A stretch of 64,000 bases of DNA from PALSA-270 sp963770915 (GCA_963770915.1 CAVYRG010000001.1:2232001-2296000), one strand, 5' to 3'; positions 26,224-34,012 are shown, numbered from the stretch's first letter. Program-made: numbers and translations. Notes: generated by a model not told the origin, from the sequence alone.

Positions 26224-26425
26224 TGGATAACGCAGTCTACGCCGCTTTCCTTTCCCGGTCGTCCGCTCTGCAACCTCGGATTGCGGAATTCTGTTGACAA
26301 TGTCGCGCATTGACCCCAATATCTTGTGGTAAGAGAAATGCCCATGCTAGAAGCTGGGCAATGTTTTGCAGTTGGGCCCTGTTGTATCGAATCTGCAAGG
26401 GAAAATCGTTCACGGAGGAAACTTC

Positions 26426-26467
26426 ATGCCAGCAAAGAAAAAGGCAAAGAAGAAAAAGAAGCACTAA
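26426..26467 (+). CDS. 13-residue lysine-rich mini-ORF
   Basis: Encodes MPAKKKAKKKKKH then TAA. It has an exact Shine-Dalgarno, GGAGG (26415-26419), seven bases before the ATG. A strong hairpin follows the stop and a terminator-like hairpin lies 50 bp on, so it looks like its own transcription unit between the divergent hydantoinase gene and the merR gene. Nine of 13 residues are lysine-like basic or alanine, so the product would be a nucleic-acid-binding type of peptide if stable. Alternatives are a leader peptide or a chance frame inside a small RNA. I do not recognise a named family. Confidence 0.5.
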   Translation: MPAKKKAKKKKKH

Positions 26468-26469
26468 CC

Positions 26470-26495
26470 GTTCGCGAGAATCAGTTCTCACGAAC
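26470..26495 (+). other. stem-loop directly after the mini-ORF
   Basis: GTTCG/CGAAC and GAGAA/TTCTC pair in two 5-bp stem segments separated by a C/A mismatch around a TCAG loop. It begins three bases after the mini-ORF stop codon. No T-tract follows, so it is more likely an RNA structural or stability element than a terminator. Confidence 0.6.
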
Positions 26496-26516
26496 CAGAA
26501 AGTGCCTCTCGAGAGA

Positions 26517-26537
26517 AGCACCTCCCGAGGGGCTTTT
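26517..26537 (+). terminator. probable rho-independent terminator of the mini-ORF unit
   Basis: AGCACCT pairs with AGGGGCT (one internal A/G mismatch) around CCCG, followed directly by TTTT. It sits 50 bp after the mini-ORF stop. Confidence 0.55.
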
Positions 26538-26705
26538 CCATTTTCGCTTCGTTCTCGCCAAACTCTTGCCGCCGAAAAGAATAGTTTGCTCGCCGCGCCT
26601 ACAAACGGCTCCTCTCGTGCGAAAATCAAGTTGTCTCGTAAGCTGGCTCGTGCTAGAAACGCTAGCTGAGGAGAATGCCGCTTCCGCTGGGAGCCTTGAG
26701 CACGG

Positions 26706-27098
26706 ATGAGCCCGCGCGCCAAACCCGCAGCCAAGCCCGCCGAGGTTGTGATCCCCGAGCGGCTCTATTTCCGCATCGGCGAAGTCGCCGGCCTCTGCCG
26801 TCTGCCCGCTTACGTTCTGCGCTTTTGGGAAACCGAGTTCCCCCAGCTCAAGCCGGTCAAGAGCAGCACCGGCCAAAGAATGTATCGCCGCAAGGATGTC
26901 GAGAGCGTGCTGCGCATCAAAACGCTGCTCTACGATGAGGGCTTCACCATCGCCGGCGCCCGCCAGCATCTCCGTGCCGAGACCAAAAGCGATAAGAAAC
27001 AGGCTCCGCTGCCTTTTCCCGGCGTTTCTCCAGCCAACCTGCAACCCATCCGCCAGGGATTGCGCGAGATTCTCACCATGCTTTCCCCCCGCGCCTAA
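26706..27098 (+). CDS. MerR-family transcriptional regulator
   Basis: 130 residues. A MerR-type winged helix occupies about 18-90: LYFRIGEVAGLCRLPAYVLR, FWETEFPQLKPVKSSTGQRM, YRRKDVESVLRIKTLLYDEG, FTIAGARQHL. The N-terminus is a basic Ala/Pro tail. The C-terminal region is short (about 40 residues) and has no cysteine pattern of metal sensors, so the effector is unknown. It resembles the short MerR proteins often found near phenylalanyl-tRNA synthetase genes, but no such gene is adjacent here. Confidence 0.93.
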   Translation: MSPRAKPAAKPAEVVIPERLYFRIGEVAGLCRLPAYVLRFWETEFPQLKPVKSSTGQRMYRRKDVESVLRIKTLLYDEGFTIAGARQHLRAETKSDKKQAPLPFPGVSPANLQPIRQGLREILTMLSPRA

Positions 27099-27254
27099 GG
27101 CTTGTCGCTCAGGGTTTATCGCGTAGCAAGATACGCGTAGCCATCGCCTGCCGTCGTGTTTTTCGCGTATTGCCCGCGCGCCGGCACGGGCGCAACATAT
27201 TAGCGGGTTCGGAAGAACCTGTGCATTGTAAGGAAGCACAGAGGAGGGAATTCG

Positions 27255-27821
27255 ATGAAAGCTACGATTCTAGCCCTGCTTCTGGTTTTCGTTTCGGGCG
27301 CCTGGCAAACTGCCACAGCCCAGCAGGGGTCCATGGCTCACGACCGTGGCGCGCTCAGCCCGCGCGGGGTGGAGCGCATCACCCGGGAAGTGCACCATCA
27401 ATTGGCTCTGCTCCCCTATTACGGTGTCTTTGACTTTCTTGCCTACAAAGTTGCGCCCGACGGCACTGTGACTTTGCTCGGCCAGGTCGTCAGGCCCATT
27501 TTGAAGTCAGATGCGGAGAATGCTGTGAAGCACATCGAAGGCGTCGAGCAGGTGGACAATCAGATCGAGGTGCTGCCGCTCTCACCCGACGACGACCAGA
27601 TTCGCCACGCCGCCTACCGGGCCATTTACGGCAGCCCGCAGCTCACGAAGTATGCCTGGGAAGCCGTGCAGTCCATTCACATCATCGTGAACCATGGCAA
27701 CATCACGCTGGAAGGCACGGTGGACAACCAAGCTGACAAGCAGGTGGCGGAGATCAAGGCCAAAGGCGTGCCCAACGCCTTCTCCGTGATCAACAACCTT
27801 GTATTGACGGGAAGCAAGTGA
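27255..27821 (+). CDS. secreted protein with two BON domains
   Basis: 188 residues. A clear signal peptide (MKATILALLLVFVSGAWQTA, cleavage after TAQ) is followed by two BON domains (about 38-105, DFLAYKVAPDGTVTLLGQVV and KHIEGVEQVDNQIEVLPLS; about 110-185, SIHIIVNHGNITLEGTVDNQ and GVPNAFSVINNLVL). BON domains bind membranes or hydrophobic ligands in periplasmic OsmY-like proteins. GAGGAGGG lies 7-8 bp before the ATG. It is probably monocistronic, with a GC-rich hairpin 45 bp downstream. Confidence 0.93.
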   Translation: MKATILALLLVFVSGAWQTATAQQGSMAHDRGALSPRGVERITREVHHQLALLPYYGVFDFLAYKVAPDGTVTLLGQVVRPILKSDAENAVKHIEGVEQVDNQIEVLPLSPDDDQIRHAAYRAIYGSPQLTKYAWEAVQSIHIIVNHGNITLEGTVDNQADKQVAEIKAKGVPNAFSVINNLVLTGSK

Positions 27822-27865
27822 GTCAACGCTTTTTTCTCGCGGGAGATTGGCTCAGTCGTGGAAGA

Positions 27866-27884
27866 GGGGCGCTTCAAGCGCCCC
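27866..27884. repeat. GC-rich palindrome downstream of the BON gene
   Basis: GGGGCGCTTCAAGCGCCCC is a 9-1-9 palindrome. No T-run follows, so it is probably a member of the short palindromic repeats scattered here rather than a canonical terminator. Confidence 0.65.
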
Positions 27885-27999
27885 GTCCGGTTGAGTTCTC
27901 AGCCGTGATGCGCTTTAGCGCCTGAGGGTAAGTGGAGCGGCAGGTTTCGTTTGCCCCGGTCTGGTCTTTGCGCCGGGAGGGTCTCCCGTCGCCGCTCTC

Positions 28000-28467
28000 T
28001 CAGTGAGACCGCAACTGCAGGAAGTTGTTATCGAAATAGTAGCCGGCGAGCTTCGCCTGGCCGTCCTTCACCAGGAAGTCGAAGAACTCGTTGCCGTCCC
28101 CGGTGTCGAAATTGGTGTTGTATTTCAGGCGGACCATGGTTCCGTTGGTAGCTTCGTGGATTTCGGCCATGGTCTGGCGGGAATCGCGCGAGTTGCCCGT
28201 TTTGTCGTGCACCGTTTTCAGGTACTGGGCGTAGCGCTCTTCGCTCGTCGAGCCGCGCAGGGCATCGCTGGCTTTGTTGTAAATGCCTTGGTAGTCCTCG
28301 CTGTCCATGGCGGCACGGAAGTCCGAGGCTGCCGTTTCGGCCGCTTTTTGGGCCTTCGCCTCGCGGGCCTTCTTTACCATGGTGCAGGAGGTTAAACCCT
28401 GAATCAACAACAGCAGTAGAACCGCCGTGGAAGCCCGGCGCGCGGGCGCAGAAAAGCGACTGAACAT
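28000..28467 (-). CDS. putative lipoprotein of unknown function (DUF4019-like)
   Basis: 155 residues from the ATG at 28467; a TTG four codons earlier is less likely. The N-terminus is a lipoprotein signal ending LIQGLTSCTM, with Cys as the lipidation site. A helical, lysine/alanine-rich stretch then leads to a compact alpha+beta domain (DFRAAMDSEDYQGIYNKASD; RLKYNTNFDTGDGNEFFDFL; LAGYYFDNNFLQL). The layout resembles DUF4019/DUF3887 proteins (growth of a residue after stress is not known). It faces the BON gene across a 180-bp spacer. Confidence 0.85.
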   Translation of the reverse strand: MFSRFSAPARRASTAVLLLLLIQGLTSCTMVKKAREAKAQKAAETAASDFRAAMDSEDYQGIYNKASDALRGSTSEERYAQYLKTVHDKTGNSRDSRQTMAEIHEATNGTMVRLKYNTNFDTGDGNEFFDFLVKDGQAKLAGYYFDNNFLQLRSH

Positions 28468-28668
28468 AATCACACCCAAGACTATGCGGAACCGGCGTCC
28501 CGGAGTCCCTTCCTAGCCTCAACCTAGCATTGTTTTGCATAGCGGGAGAAGACCCGAAGGTAACTTGAGGCGTTTTGCGGGCGTGAGCGAAGCGGGAGCC
28601 TGCTGCCGAAATCCCGAACGGAGTGAGGGATCTGCTTCAGGTTGAATACTGATGGCTGAGAGATGAAA

Positions 28669-28688
28669 TGGTCGGGACGGGCAGATTT
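28669..28688. repeat. attR-like direct repeat of the tRNA-Pro 3' end
   Basis: TGGTCGGGACGGGCAGATTT, identical and in the same orientation to 30644-30663, which is the last 20 nt of the tRNA-Pro gene including CCA. It has no tRNA body attached, so it is the distal copy expected when an element integrates at a tRNA 3' end. Confidence 0.85.
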
Positions 28689-28794
28689 CGTGTGCATCAC
28701 ACCCCGAAGGCTCATTCGAGCAAGAAGCGCCACGGTCAAGCACCACGAAGCACACGAACGTGGTCCAAAGATAAGCAACAACAAGCACTGGCGA

Positions 28795-29274
28795 ATGGCC
28801 AGCTTGGGGGTTAGCCTGATTGCATCCGTGCAACTCACGACGTATTCATATCGCTTTGCCGCCGAGGTTCTGAACAGCCCAGCGTTCAAGAGGGAACGCA
28901 AGGACATCGAGGACATATTCAAGTCAATCGTGGTGCCACAACTCGATCCTCCGAAACTCCGCAGTCGAGGGGGCAAGCAAATGACGTTCACCACGGCGCA
29001 GAAAGACCTGAACGCCCTTCTGAACGACGAATTCAAAGCCAAGGGGTGGGATTGCCAGCCATTCGTCACCGAGGACAGGGTTCTTGGGAACAGGCAACGC
29101 TGCACCCGCCGCATATGTCGTCGTCACCTAGGTCCTCTCTACAGGCGCCGCAAACCGAGCAGACCATGCAATCTTCGATGGCTCGGTGCCGACAGCGAGA
29201 ACCAAGTTGTTCGTTTCGTCTCCTGCCTATACTGGGGATGCTATATTTCCCGTCAACAGTTTCGTTTGTCATAA
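28795..29274 (+). pseudogene. N-terminal fragment of a BglII-like restriction endonuclease
   Basis: From the ATG at 28795 the first 100 residues (YSYRFAAEVLNSPAFKRERK, DIEDIFKSIVVPQL, TAQKDLNALLNDEFKAKGWD) have the helical pattern of the BglII endonuclease family N-terminus. After about VTEDRVLGN the frame runs into low-quality Arg/Cys-rich sequence and stops, so the catalytic D...ExE core is missing. Other frames after 29093 give no convincing continuation. The family call is from memory of the motif spacing. The start of the reading frame itself lies across the att repeat. Confidence 0.45.
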
Positions 29275-29288
29275 GCACGTTCGCCTCG

Positions 29289-30218
29289 TTAGCCTCTGTC
29301 GGCCACCTCGGGCCCGGACTTCAGAAGTCGCGAGTGCCAATTGAACACGTTCGAGTACTCCAGGAAGCTTGTGACCTCCGATAGGCCGCTCCTCATGAAG
29401 GTTGGCCTAAAGAGCTGTCGCGCAAAAAGAGATCGCCTGCCTTCCTCCGAAACTACCGAGAATCTCCCGACCGTCGGGTCCGTCAGCAGAACATCATTAA
29501 AGCGCAGCAGCGCCGAGTAAATGGTGGTCGTGTGCTCCACCTCGAAAACACCTTTTATCGCATTGCCCGCAGGGGCAATCCAGACCACGTCGATCTCGGC
29601 GAGCAAAGGGCCTATGTCTTTTATTTCGACGGGCACGTTGCGGCGAATCCTGAACCCGCCGGGCCTGGACCACTGGATTTTCCCAGCGTCGGAAGCCGGA
29701 ACGAATACGTCGTATCCTTTCAGCTGACCAATTTCGGCCAGCAGTGTTTGAACTTGACCGTGAGAAAACACTCTCGCCTCGCGAAGTTTGCCAGCTTCCA
29801 AACTTCCTTGCAGACCATCTAGCCCGACATAGCCCTCTACGTTGAAGTGTCCCTGCCTAGGAATGTACAGCTCCAAGGTTCCCCGCCTGGAGGCGAGCTG
29901 CACCTTATACTGGCCATCTGTCGCTGGCTGCGCCTGCCGGAACAGCTCCTCAAAGTCAGCAAACGGCAGGAAAACCGGCGGTGAATCGCCGTCGGTTAGG
30001 AAGCAGATGTACGAATTGTGGGCCTCAAGGCCCCGGAGATCAACCTGGCGCAAGCCAAAGAATGTTCGGCCGTTCTCATGCACCTTGGAATAACGGAAAT
30101 AGATGCGCGCTGCATCATTGCCAACCGTGAAGAGCGAGTTCCCGCCCGAAAGCTTCGAGACCTCGCCAAAGTGCCGGCGAATAAGGTCTATGATTCTCTC
30201 TTTCGGGTTGCTGGGCAT
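29289..30218 (-). CDS. putative PD-(D/E)XK-type restriction endonuclease
   Basis: 309 residues. The N-terminal half (ERIIDLIRRHFGEVSKLSGG; RTFFGLRQVDLRGLEAHNSY) looks like a DNA-reading domain. The C-terminal half has IDVVWIAPAGNAIKGVFEVE followed by TTTIYSALLRFNDVLLTDP, the D...(E)xE pattern and helix seen in several PD-(D/E)XK nucleases of restriction systems. The start abuts a truncated methyltransferase on the opposite strand. With the modification gene broken, an active enzyme would be toxic, so it is probably inactive, weakly expressed or acting with a methylase elsewhere. The function is inferred from the motif and context. Confidence 0.65.
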   Translation of the reverse strand: MPSNPKERIIDLIRRHFGEVSKLSGGNSLFTVGNDAARIYFRYSKVHENGRTFFGLRQVDLRGLEAHNSYICFLTDGDSPPVFLPFADFEELFRQAQPATDGQYKVQLASRRGTLELYIPRQGHFNVEGYVGLDGLQGSLEAGKLREARVFSHGQVQTLLAEIGQLKGYDVFVPASDAGKIQWSRPGGFRIRRNVPVEIKDIGPLLAEIDVVWIAPAGNAIKGVFEVEHTTTIYSALLRFNDVLLTDPTVGRFSVVSEEGRRSLFARQLFRPTFMRSGLSEVTSFLEYSNVFNWHSRLLKSGPEVADRG

Positions 30219-30543
30219 CTCTCAGTTTCCGATTGAGTTGGTCGAACGTCTTATCCTCGCCCTCACCAACAAAGGCGACCTCGTAATCGACCCTTACCTC
30301 GGCGTTGGAAGCGCGGCCTGCGCTGCGATCATACACAAACGACGAGCAGCGGGCGCCGACTTATCAGCCGAATACCTGAGTATCGCAGCCCAAAGGGTCG
30401 AGATGGCGTTGCAGGGCAGGTTGCCGAGGCGTCCCCTGGGCAAGCTCGTTTACGTGCCCAGCCCGAATGACAAGGTCGCCAAGCGCCCCGCCGAGCTCGG
30501 TCGCTTTGACGCGCGCGATCAATCGATGTCATTGTTCGCCTAG
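30190..30543 (+). pseudogene. C-terminal fragment of a site-specific DNA methyltransferase (N4/N6, beta class)
   Basis: Residues encoded from about 30220 (SQFPIELVERLILALTNKGD, LVIDPYLGVGSAACAAIIHK, GADLSAEYLSIAAQRVEMAL) match the SAM-binding motif I (DPxxGxGS) end of beta-class DNA methyltransferases. In that class the catalytic (S/D)PPY motif lies N-terminal, and here it is gone: the similarity starts exactly at SQFP, next to the start codon of the opposite-strand endonuclease gene. The piece therefore cannot methylate DNA. The ATG at 30190 is only the nearest in-frame start. An upstream frame runs over the endonuclease gene. Confidence 0.75.
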
Positions 30544-30643
30544 ATTCACGCCGACCGTCGCGCCAACGACGCATGCTACCCGCGGAGGATCTTTTTGCGC
30601 ATGAGTCAATCTCCGGCAGGGTGCTTCCAGATGCAGTGAGATT

Positions 30644-30720
30644 TGGTCGGGACGGGCAGATTTGAACTGCCGACCCCTCGCACCCCAAGCGAGTGCTCTA
30701 CCAGGCTGAGCCACGTCCCG
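30644..30720 (-). tRNA. tRNA-Pro (anticodon GGG)
   Basis: 77 nt including an encoded CCA. The 7-bp acceptor stem (CGGGACG/CGTCCCG, discriminator A), D arm (GGCTCAGCCTGGTAGAGC), anticodon arm with stem CTCGC/GCGAG and loop TTGGGGT, and T arm (GGCAGTTCAAATCTGCC) are all present. It is the integration site of the island to its left. The RNase R gene lies upstream on the same strand. Confidence 0.97.
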
Positions 30721-31179
30721 ACAGGAAGGAAGTCCGCCGCCCGCGAAGCGGCGGCTGGGGTTGACGTTCCGATTCTACAACACCCGCGGCGCCGCCGTCC
30801 TCAATGAGCACTAAGTGCCGCATCATCAATCGCGAGGAGGATTGTATGTACAAATAATAGCCTACAGATATATCAATAACGTCGCCGAAACCGCCGAACT
30901 CCCTCTGCCGCAGTCTGCGCTCGCGACGGCCTCCAGGCCTCCCCGAGGCCCAGCGATCGATTCTAGGCCCCCTGGCGGCCCCGCAAGGGGCATTCTACGC
31001 GATGAGCGGATCGAGTTCGGACGGTCTGCGGCCCATCCCCCGGTTAGCTTTACGATAAGTTCCTGCAAGTCAAGCACTTATCCAAAGCGCTTCCGGTTCG
31101 GTGCCGCTCTATGCCCGAGAGCCTCCAGAGTGTGCGCTGATTTTCAATCACTTAGCGCCGCCGGCTTGATCCCTCGGCG
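30721..31179. other. 459-bp spacer between rnr and tRNA-Pro
   Basis: No gene supported. It holds GC-rich inverted segments (CCGCCGC/GCGGCGG at about 30735-30752). A reverse-strand TAGAAT (30772-30777 read as ATTCTA) might be the tRNA -10 box. A GAGGAGG followed by ATG at 30846 opens only a poor frame. Confidence 0.6.
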
Positions 31180-33705
31180 CTATCGCCGCTTGCGCTTCGG
31201 CTGCGGAGCTTCTTCCAGCACGGCGAATTGGATTTTCTTTTCTACCGGATCAATCCGATCCACCAAGACCCGCAGCTTCTGCCCCAGGCCATAGATCTTC
31301 CGGCTGCGCTGACCGATGATCTCGCGCGTGTTCTCGTGGTAGGTGTAGCGGTCGTCGGCGAGCGAGTCGAGCGGCACCAGGCCCTCGACGAAGAGATCGG
31401 TCAGTTCGACAAAGAATCCATACTTGGTCACGCTGATGATCAGGCCGTCGAAGTCTTCGCCCACGCGCTCTTGCATGAATTTCACTTTCTTCCATTCCAT
31501 CAACTCGCGTTCGGCGTCATCGGCGCGGCGCTCGGTGAAACTCGATTCTTCTGCGATCTCGTGCAGCTCTTCGATGGAAATGGGTCCGCCCAGAGCGGCA
31601 GGGGAGCTAAACTCGCGCCGCTTCGACCAAGGAGAAGCCACGCTATTCCCATGGCTGAAGCCATGGGCTTCCACAACCACGGGCGATGGCGCCTCACCAG
31701 CGCGCAACACTTCCTTCAGAATCCGGTGCACGGTCAAATCCGGATAGCGGCGGATGGGCGAAGTGAAGTGCGTGTAACTCGAAGCCGCCAGCGCGAAGTG
31801 GCCGAGATTTTCCTCCGAATAGCGCGCTTGCCTGAGTGAGCGCAGCATCAGGTACGACAGAATGCGCTCTTCCGGTTTGCCGGCGATCTTCTCGGTCAGC
31901 TTCTGATACATGCGCGGCGTGATGTGCACTTCTTTCGGAATCTCGAGGGCTGGAGCGCGTTTGCCGGTGCCATAGCGCTCGCGGCGGTCGGCCTTGAACT
32001 GCACCCGCTGAATGGGCAGCGCGCCCACGCCGAGCGAGTAGCCGAACGTCGCCGCAATCACTTCGAAGTCATAGACGCGCTTGGCGTCCGGCTTTTCGTG
32101 GATGCGATAGAGCGAAGCGATGCGCTGCTGCTCCAGATGGCCGGCCACGCATTCATTCGCCGCCAGCATGAATTCTTCAATCAGCCGATGCGCCAGGTTG
32201 CGCTCTGAGCGGGTGATGCTCTTCATCAGGCCATGCTCGTCAAACTCAATTACCGGCTCCGGCAAGTCGAAGTCAATGGAGCCGCGGCGCTCGCGCTTGC
32301 GATTCAAAATCAGCGCCAGGTCGCGCATCATTTCAAAAACCGGCACGAGCGGCGCGTAGCGCTGGCGCAGCGCGTCATCGCCTTCGAGAACCGCGTTGAC
32401 ATCGGTGTAGGTCATGCGCTCGGCCGAACGAATCACGCCTTGCGACAATTCGTAGCCCAGCACTTCGCCGCGAGGATCGATCTCCATGACGCACGACATC
32501 ACCAGGCGATCGACCTGCGGCCGCAGGCTGCAGATGTCGGTTGAAAGCTCAAGCGGCAGCATGGGCACGGCGCGGTCGGGAAAATAGACGCTGGTTCCGC
32601 GCAGCCTCGCTTCCTGATCGAGCGCCGAATCAGGAGTCACATAGTGGGCCACGTCGGCAATATGAACCTGCAATTCGTAGTTGCCGCTTGCGAGCCGGCT
32701 CACCGTGACCGCATCGTCGAAATCGCGCGCCGTCTCGCCGTCGATTGTCACGATGGGAAGCTCGCGAAAATCGCGCCGGCCGCGAAGTTCGTGCGCCGAA
32801 ATAATCGGCTCAACCGCTTGCGCTTCTTCCAGCACCTCGGCCGGGAAATGATGCGGCAAGTGGAATTTGCGAATCATGATCTCGACATCCACGCCGAAGT
32901 CATCCGCATAGCCAAGAATCTCCAGCACCCGCCCCCGCGGATTCTGGGTGGCCGTGGGCCAGTCGGTGATTTCGACATCGACGATGACGCCTTCGAGGTC
33001 GTCCCACTCGGCGCGCCGGGCGGTTTCATCACCCAGAACGCGATGCACGCTGTGCTTTTGCGCTTTCCTCTGTGTCCCCTGCGTCCGGAGCCTGCCCTGA
33101 GCGAAGTCGAAAGGTGGTTTTGCGTTTTCCGAACCAACCACAGAGGTCACAGAGGACACAGGGGGGAACTCTAAGCCCGCGGGGATCACAATCTCCTGCG
33201 AAACTTTGGAGTCGATCGGGGTGACGTAATTTCGTCGGGAACCGTAGTGGAAAGTTCCGACGACAGTGGTGTGGGCGCGGTCCACGGGTCGAACGATGCG
33301 ACCCTCGGCGCGACCGTCAGGGCGAATGGCCGCGAGTTCCACCAGAACCCGGTCGCCATGCATCGCCGAGCCGATGAACGGCGGCGGAATGAAAACGTCG
33401 CCCGCCAGGCTGCCCTTCAAACGCGCATCGAGCGAACTCGCGTCCGGCGTAACAAAACCGAAGCCGTCGCGATGCATGCTGAGCCGCCCCACCAGCATGT
33501 TCTTTCCCAGCGCGGCTTTAGGGAGAGCGTAGCGATCTCCATCCACCTGCGTGAGTTGGCCCGCCGCGACCATGCGTTCCAGCCGCTCGCCCAGTTCCCG
33601 CCGCTCCTCGCCATGCAGGCCCAGTTCGCGTACCAATTGCTTGAAGCCGGCCATACGCTTGGGCTGGCGCTCGATTTTCTTCAGGATGGCGAGATCGGAG
33701 AGCAT
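31180..33705 (-). CDS. rnr: ribonuclease R
   Basis: 841 residues, longer than typical for short RNase R because of inserted repeats. N-terminal helix-turn-helix and cold-shock domains (about 1-200) are followed by the RNB catalytic domain (TIDGETARDFDDAVTVSRL with the metal-binding aspartates; DQEARLRGTSVYFPDRAVPM; SYTHFTSPIRRYPDL) and a C-terminal S1 domain (VGEDFDGLIISVTKYGFFVE). It is a 3'-5' exonuclease for structured RNA. Two in-frame insertions are seen: one with PPFDFAQGRLRTQGTQ before the RNB domain (33050-33168) and one with VEAHGFSHGNSVASP near the RNB/S1 junction (31590-31685). The core motifs are intact, so it is probably active. Confidence 0.96.
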   Translation of the reverse strand: MLSDLAILKKIERQPKRMAGFKQLVRELGLHGEERRELGERLERMVAAGQLTQVDGDRYALPKAALGKNMLVGRLSMHRDGFGFVTPDASSLDARLKGSLAGDVFIPPPFIGSAMHGDRVLVELAAIRPDGRAEGRIVRPVDRAHTTVVGTFHYGSRRNYVTPIDSKVSQEIVIPAGLEFPPVSSVTSVVGSENAKPPFDFAQGRLRTQGTQRKAQKHSVHRVLGDETARRAEWDDLEGVIVDVEITDWPTATQNPRGRVLEILGYADDFGVDVEIMIRKFHLPHHFPAEVLEEAQAVEPIISAHELRGRRDFRELPIVTIDGETARDFDDAVTVSRLASGNYELQVHIADVAHYVTPDSALDQEARLRGTSVYFPDRAVPMLPLELSTDICSLRPQVDRLVMSCVMEIDPRGEVLGYELSQGVIRSAERMTYTDVNAVLEGDDALRQRYAPLVPVFEMMRDLALILNRKRERRGSIDFDLPEPVIEFDEHGLMKSITRSERNLAHRLIEEFMLAANECVAGHLEQQRIASLYRIHEKPDAKRVYDFEVIAATFGYSLGVGALPIQRVQFKADRRERYGTGKRAPALEIPKEVHITPRMYQKLTEKIAGKPEERILSYLMLRSLRQARYSEENLGHFALAASSYTHFTSPIRRYPDLTVHRILKEVLRAGEAPSPVVVEAHGFSHGNSVASPWSKRREFSSPAALGGPISIEELHEIAEESSFTERRADDAERELMEWKKVKFMQERVGEDFDGLIISVTKYGFFVELTDLFVEGLVPLDSLADDRYTYHENTREIIGQRSRKIYGLGQKLRVLVDRIDPVEKKIQFAVLEEAPQPKRKRR
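31650..31674 (-). repeat. 25-bp interspersed repeat, copy 2, in frame inside rnr
   Basis: Perfect match on the minus strand to 24174-24198. In the rnr frame it encodes VEAHGFSH, within a stretch of about 30 residues that is not expected in RNase R. The full insertion probably spans about 31590-31685. Confidence 0.8.
33050..33168 (-). repeat. FDFAQG-type repeat inserted in frame in rnr
   Basis: Contains CCTGCCCTGAGCGAAGTCGA (33091-33110), the core of a repeat widespread in soil bacteria, flanked by CCTCTGTGTCCCCTG (33067-33081) and an inverted-type copy ACAGAGGACACAGGGG (33149-33164). In the rnr frame it is read as a 35-40 residue insertion including PPFDFAQGRLRTQG between the OB and RNB domains. 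Confidence 0.75.
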
Positions 33706-34012
33706 TGCTTCTAACCGCTATTGGGCCATTCGCGAGTGCTAAACCACGTAGAGTCGCGAGGGAAACCCCTGACTAACGATATAAGAAATGCCTTATCGCG
33801 GGGCAACATTTACCCTACGACCCAAAACGCCTCCGGACGGCTGCCCGACTTCGCCCTGGCAGGTCCATCCCTGGAGCCGGGAACCTCCTTAGGCATCAGA
33901 GAGATAAGAGAATTTCCACAATCAAGACGAAGCCCGCGGAGTACAATGCGGTTTGGCCACCCAAGTGCGGTGGTAGCCTGTTTGCACAACTCAGGAAAGG
34001 ACCTTTTGCAAT
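33706..34012. other. 307-bp spacer between divergent rnr and bactofilin genes
   Basis: No gene, tRNA or recognised riboswitch seen. It must hold both promoters. The AGGAAAGGA at 33992-34000 is the likely bactofilin ribosome-binding site. Confidence 0.6.

Larger units (their letters stand above)
28669..30663. mobile_element. 2-kb genomic island in tRNA-Pro, integrase-less, with restriction-modification remnants
   Basis: Bounded by the 20-bp direct repeat at 28669-28688 and the intact tRNA 3' end at 30644-30663. It holds a truncated BglII-like endonuclease fragment, a putative PD-(D/E)XK endonuclease gene and a C-terminal fragment of a DNA methyltransferase. No integrase or excisionase is present, so it is a decayed remnant or a passenger mobilised in trans. 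The gene content differs sharply from the housekeeping flanks. Confidence 0.75.

Noticed and set aside
28669..28688. A second tRNA-Pro gene at the left island end.
   Set aside because: Only the last 20 nt of the tRNA are present, with no anticodon or D arm.
29093..29290. A continuation of the BglII-like fragment in another frame.
   Set aside because: A second frame gives a protein-like string interrupted by a stop, but it shows no catalytic motif, so I could not support a frameshifted gene.
33050..33168. Treating the FDFAQG segment of RNase R as a new protein domain.
   Set aside because: The underlying DNA is a known type of widespread interspersed repeat with flanking inverted-type tracts.
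33706..34012. A riboswitch (for example cyclic-di-GMP type) before the bactofilin gene.
   Set aside because: No conserved core or matching pairing was found by eye.
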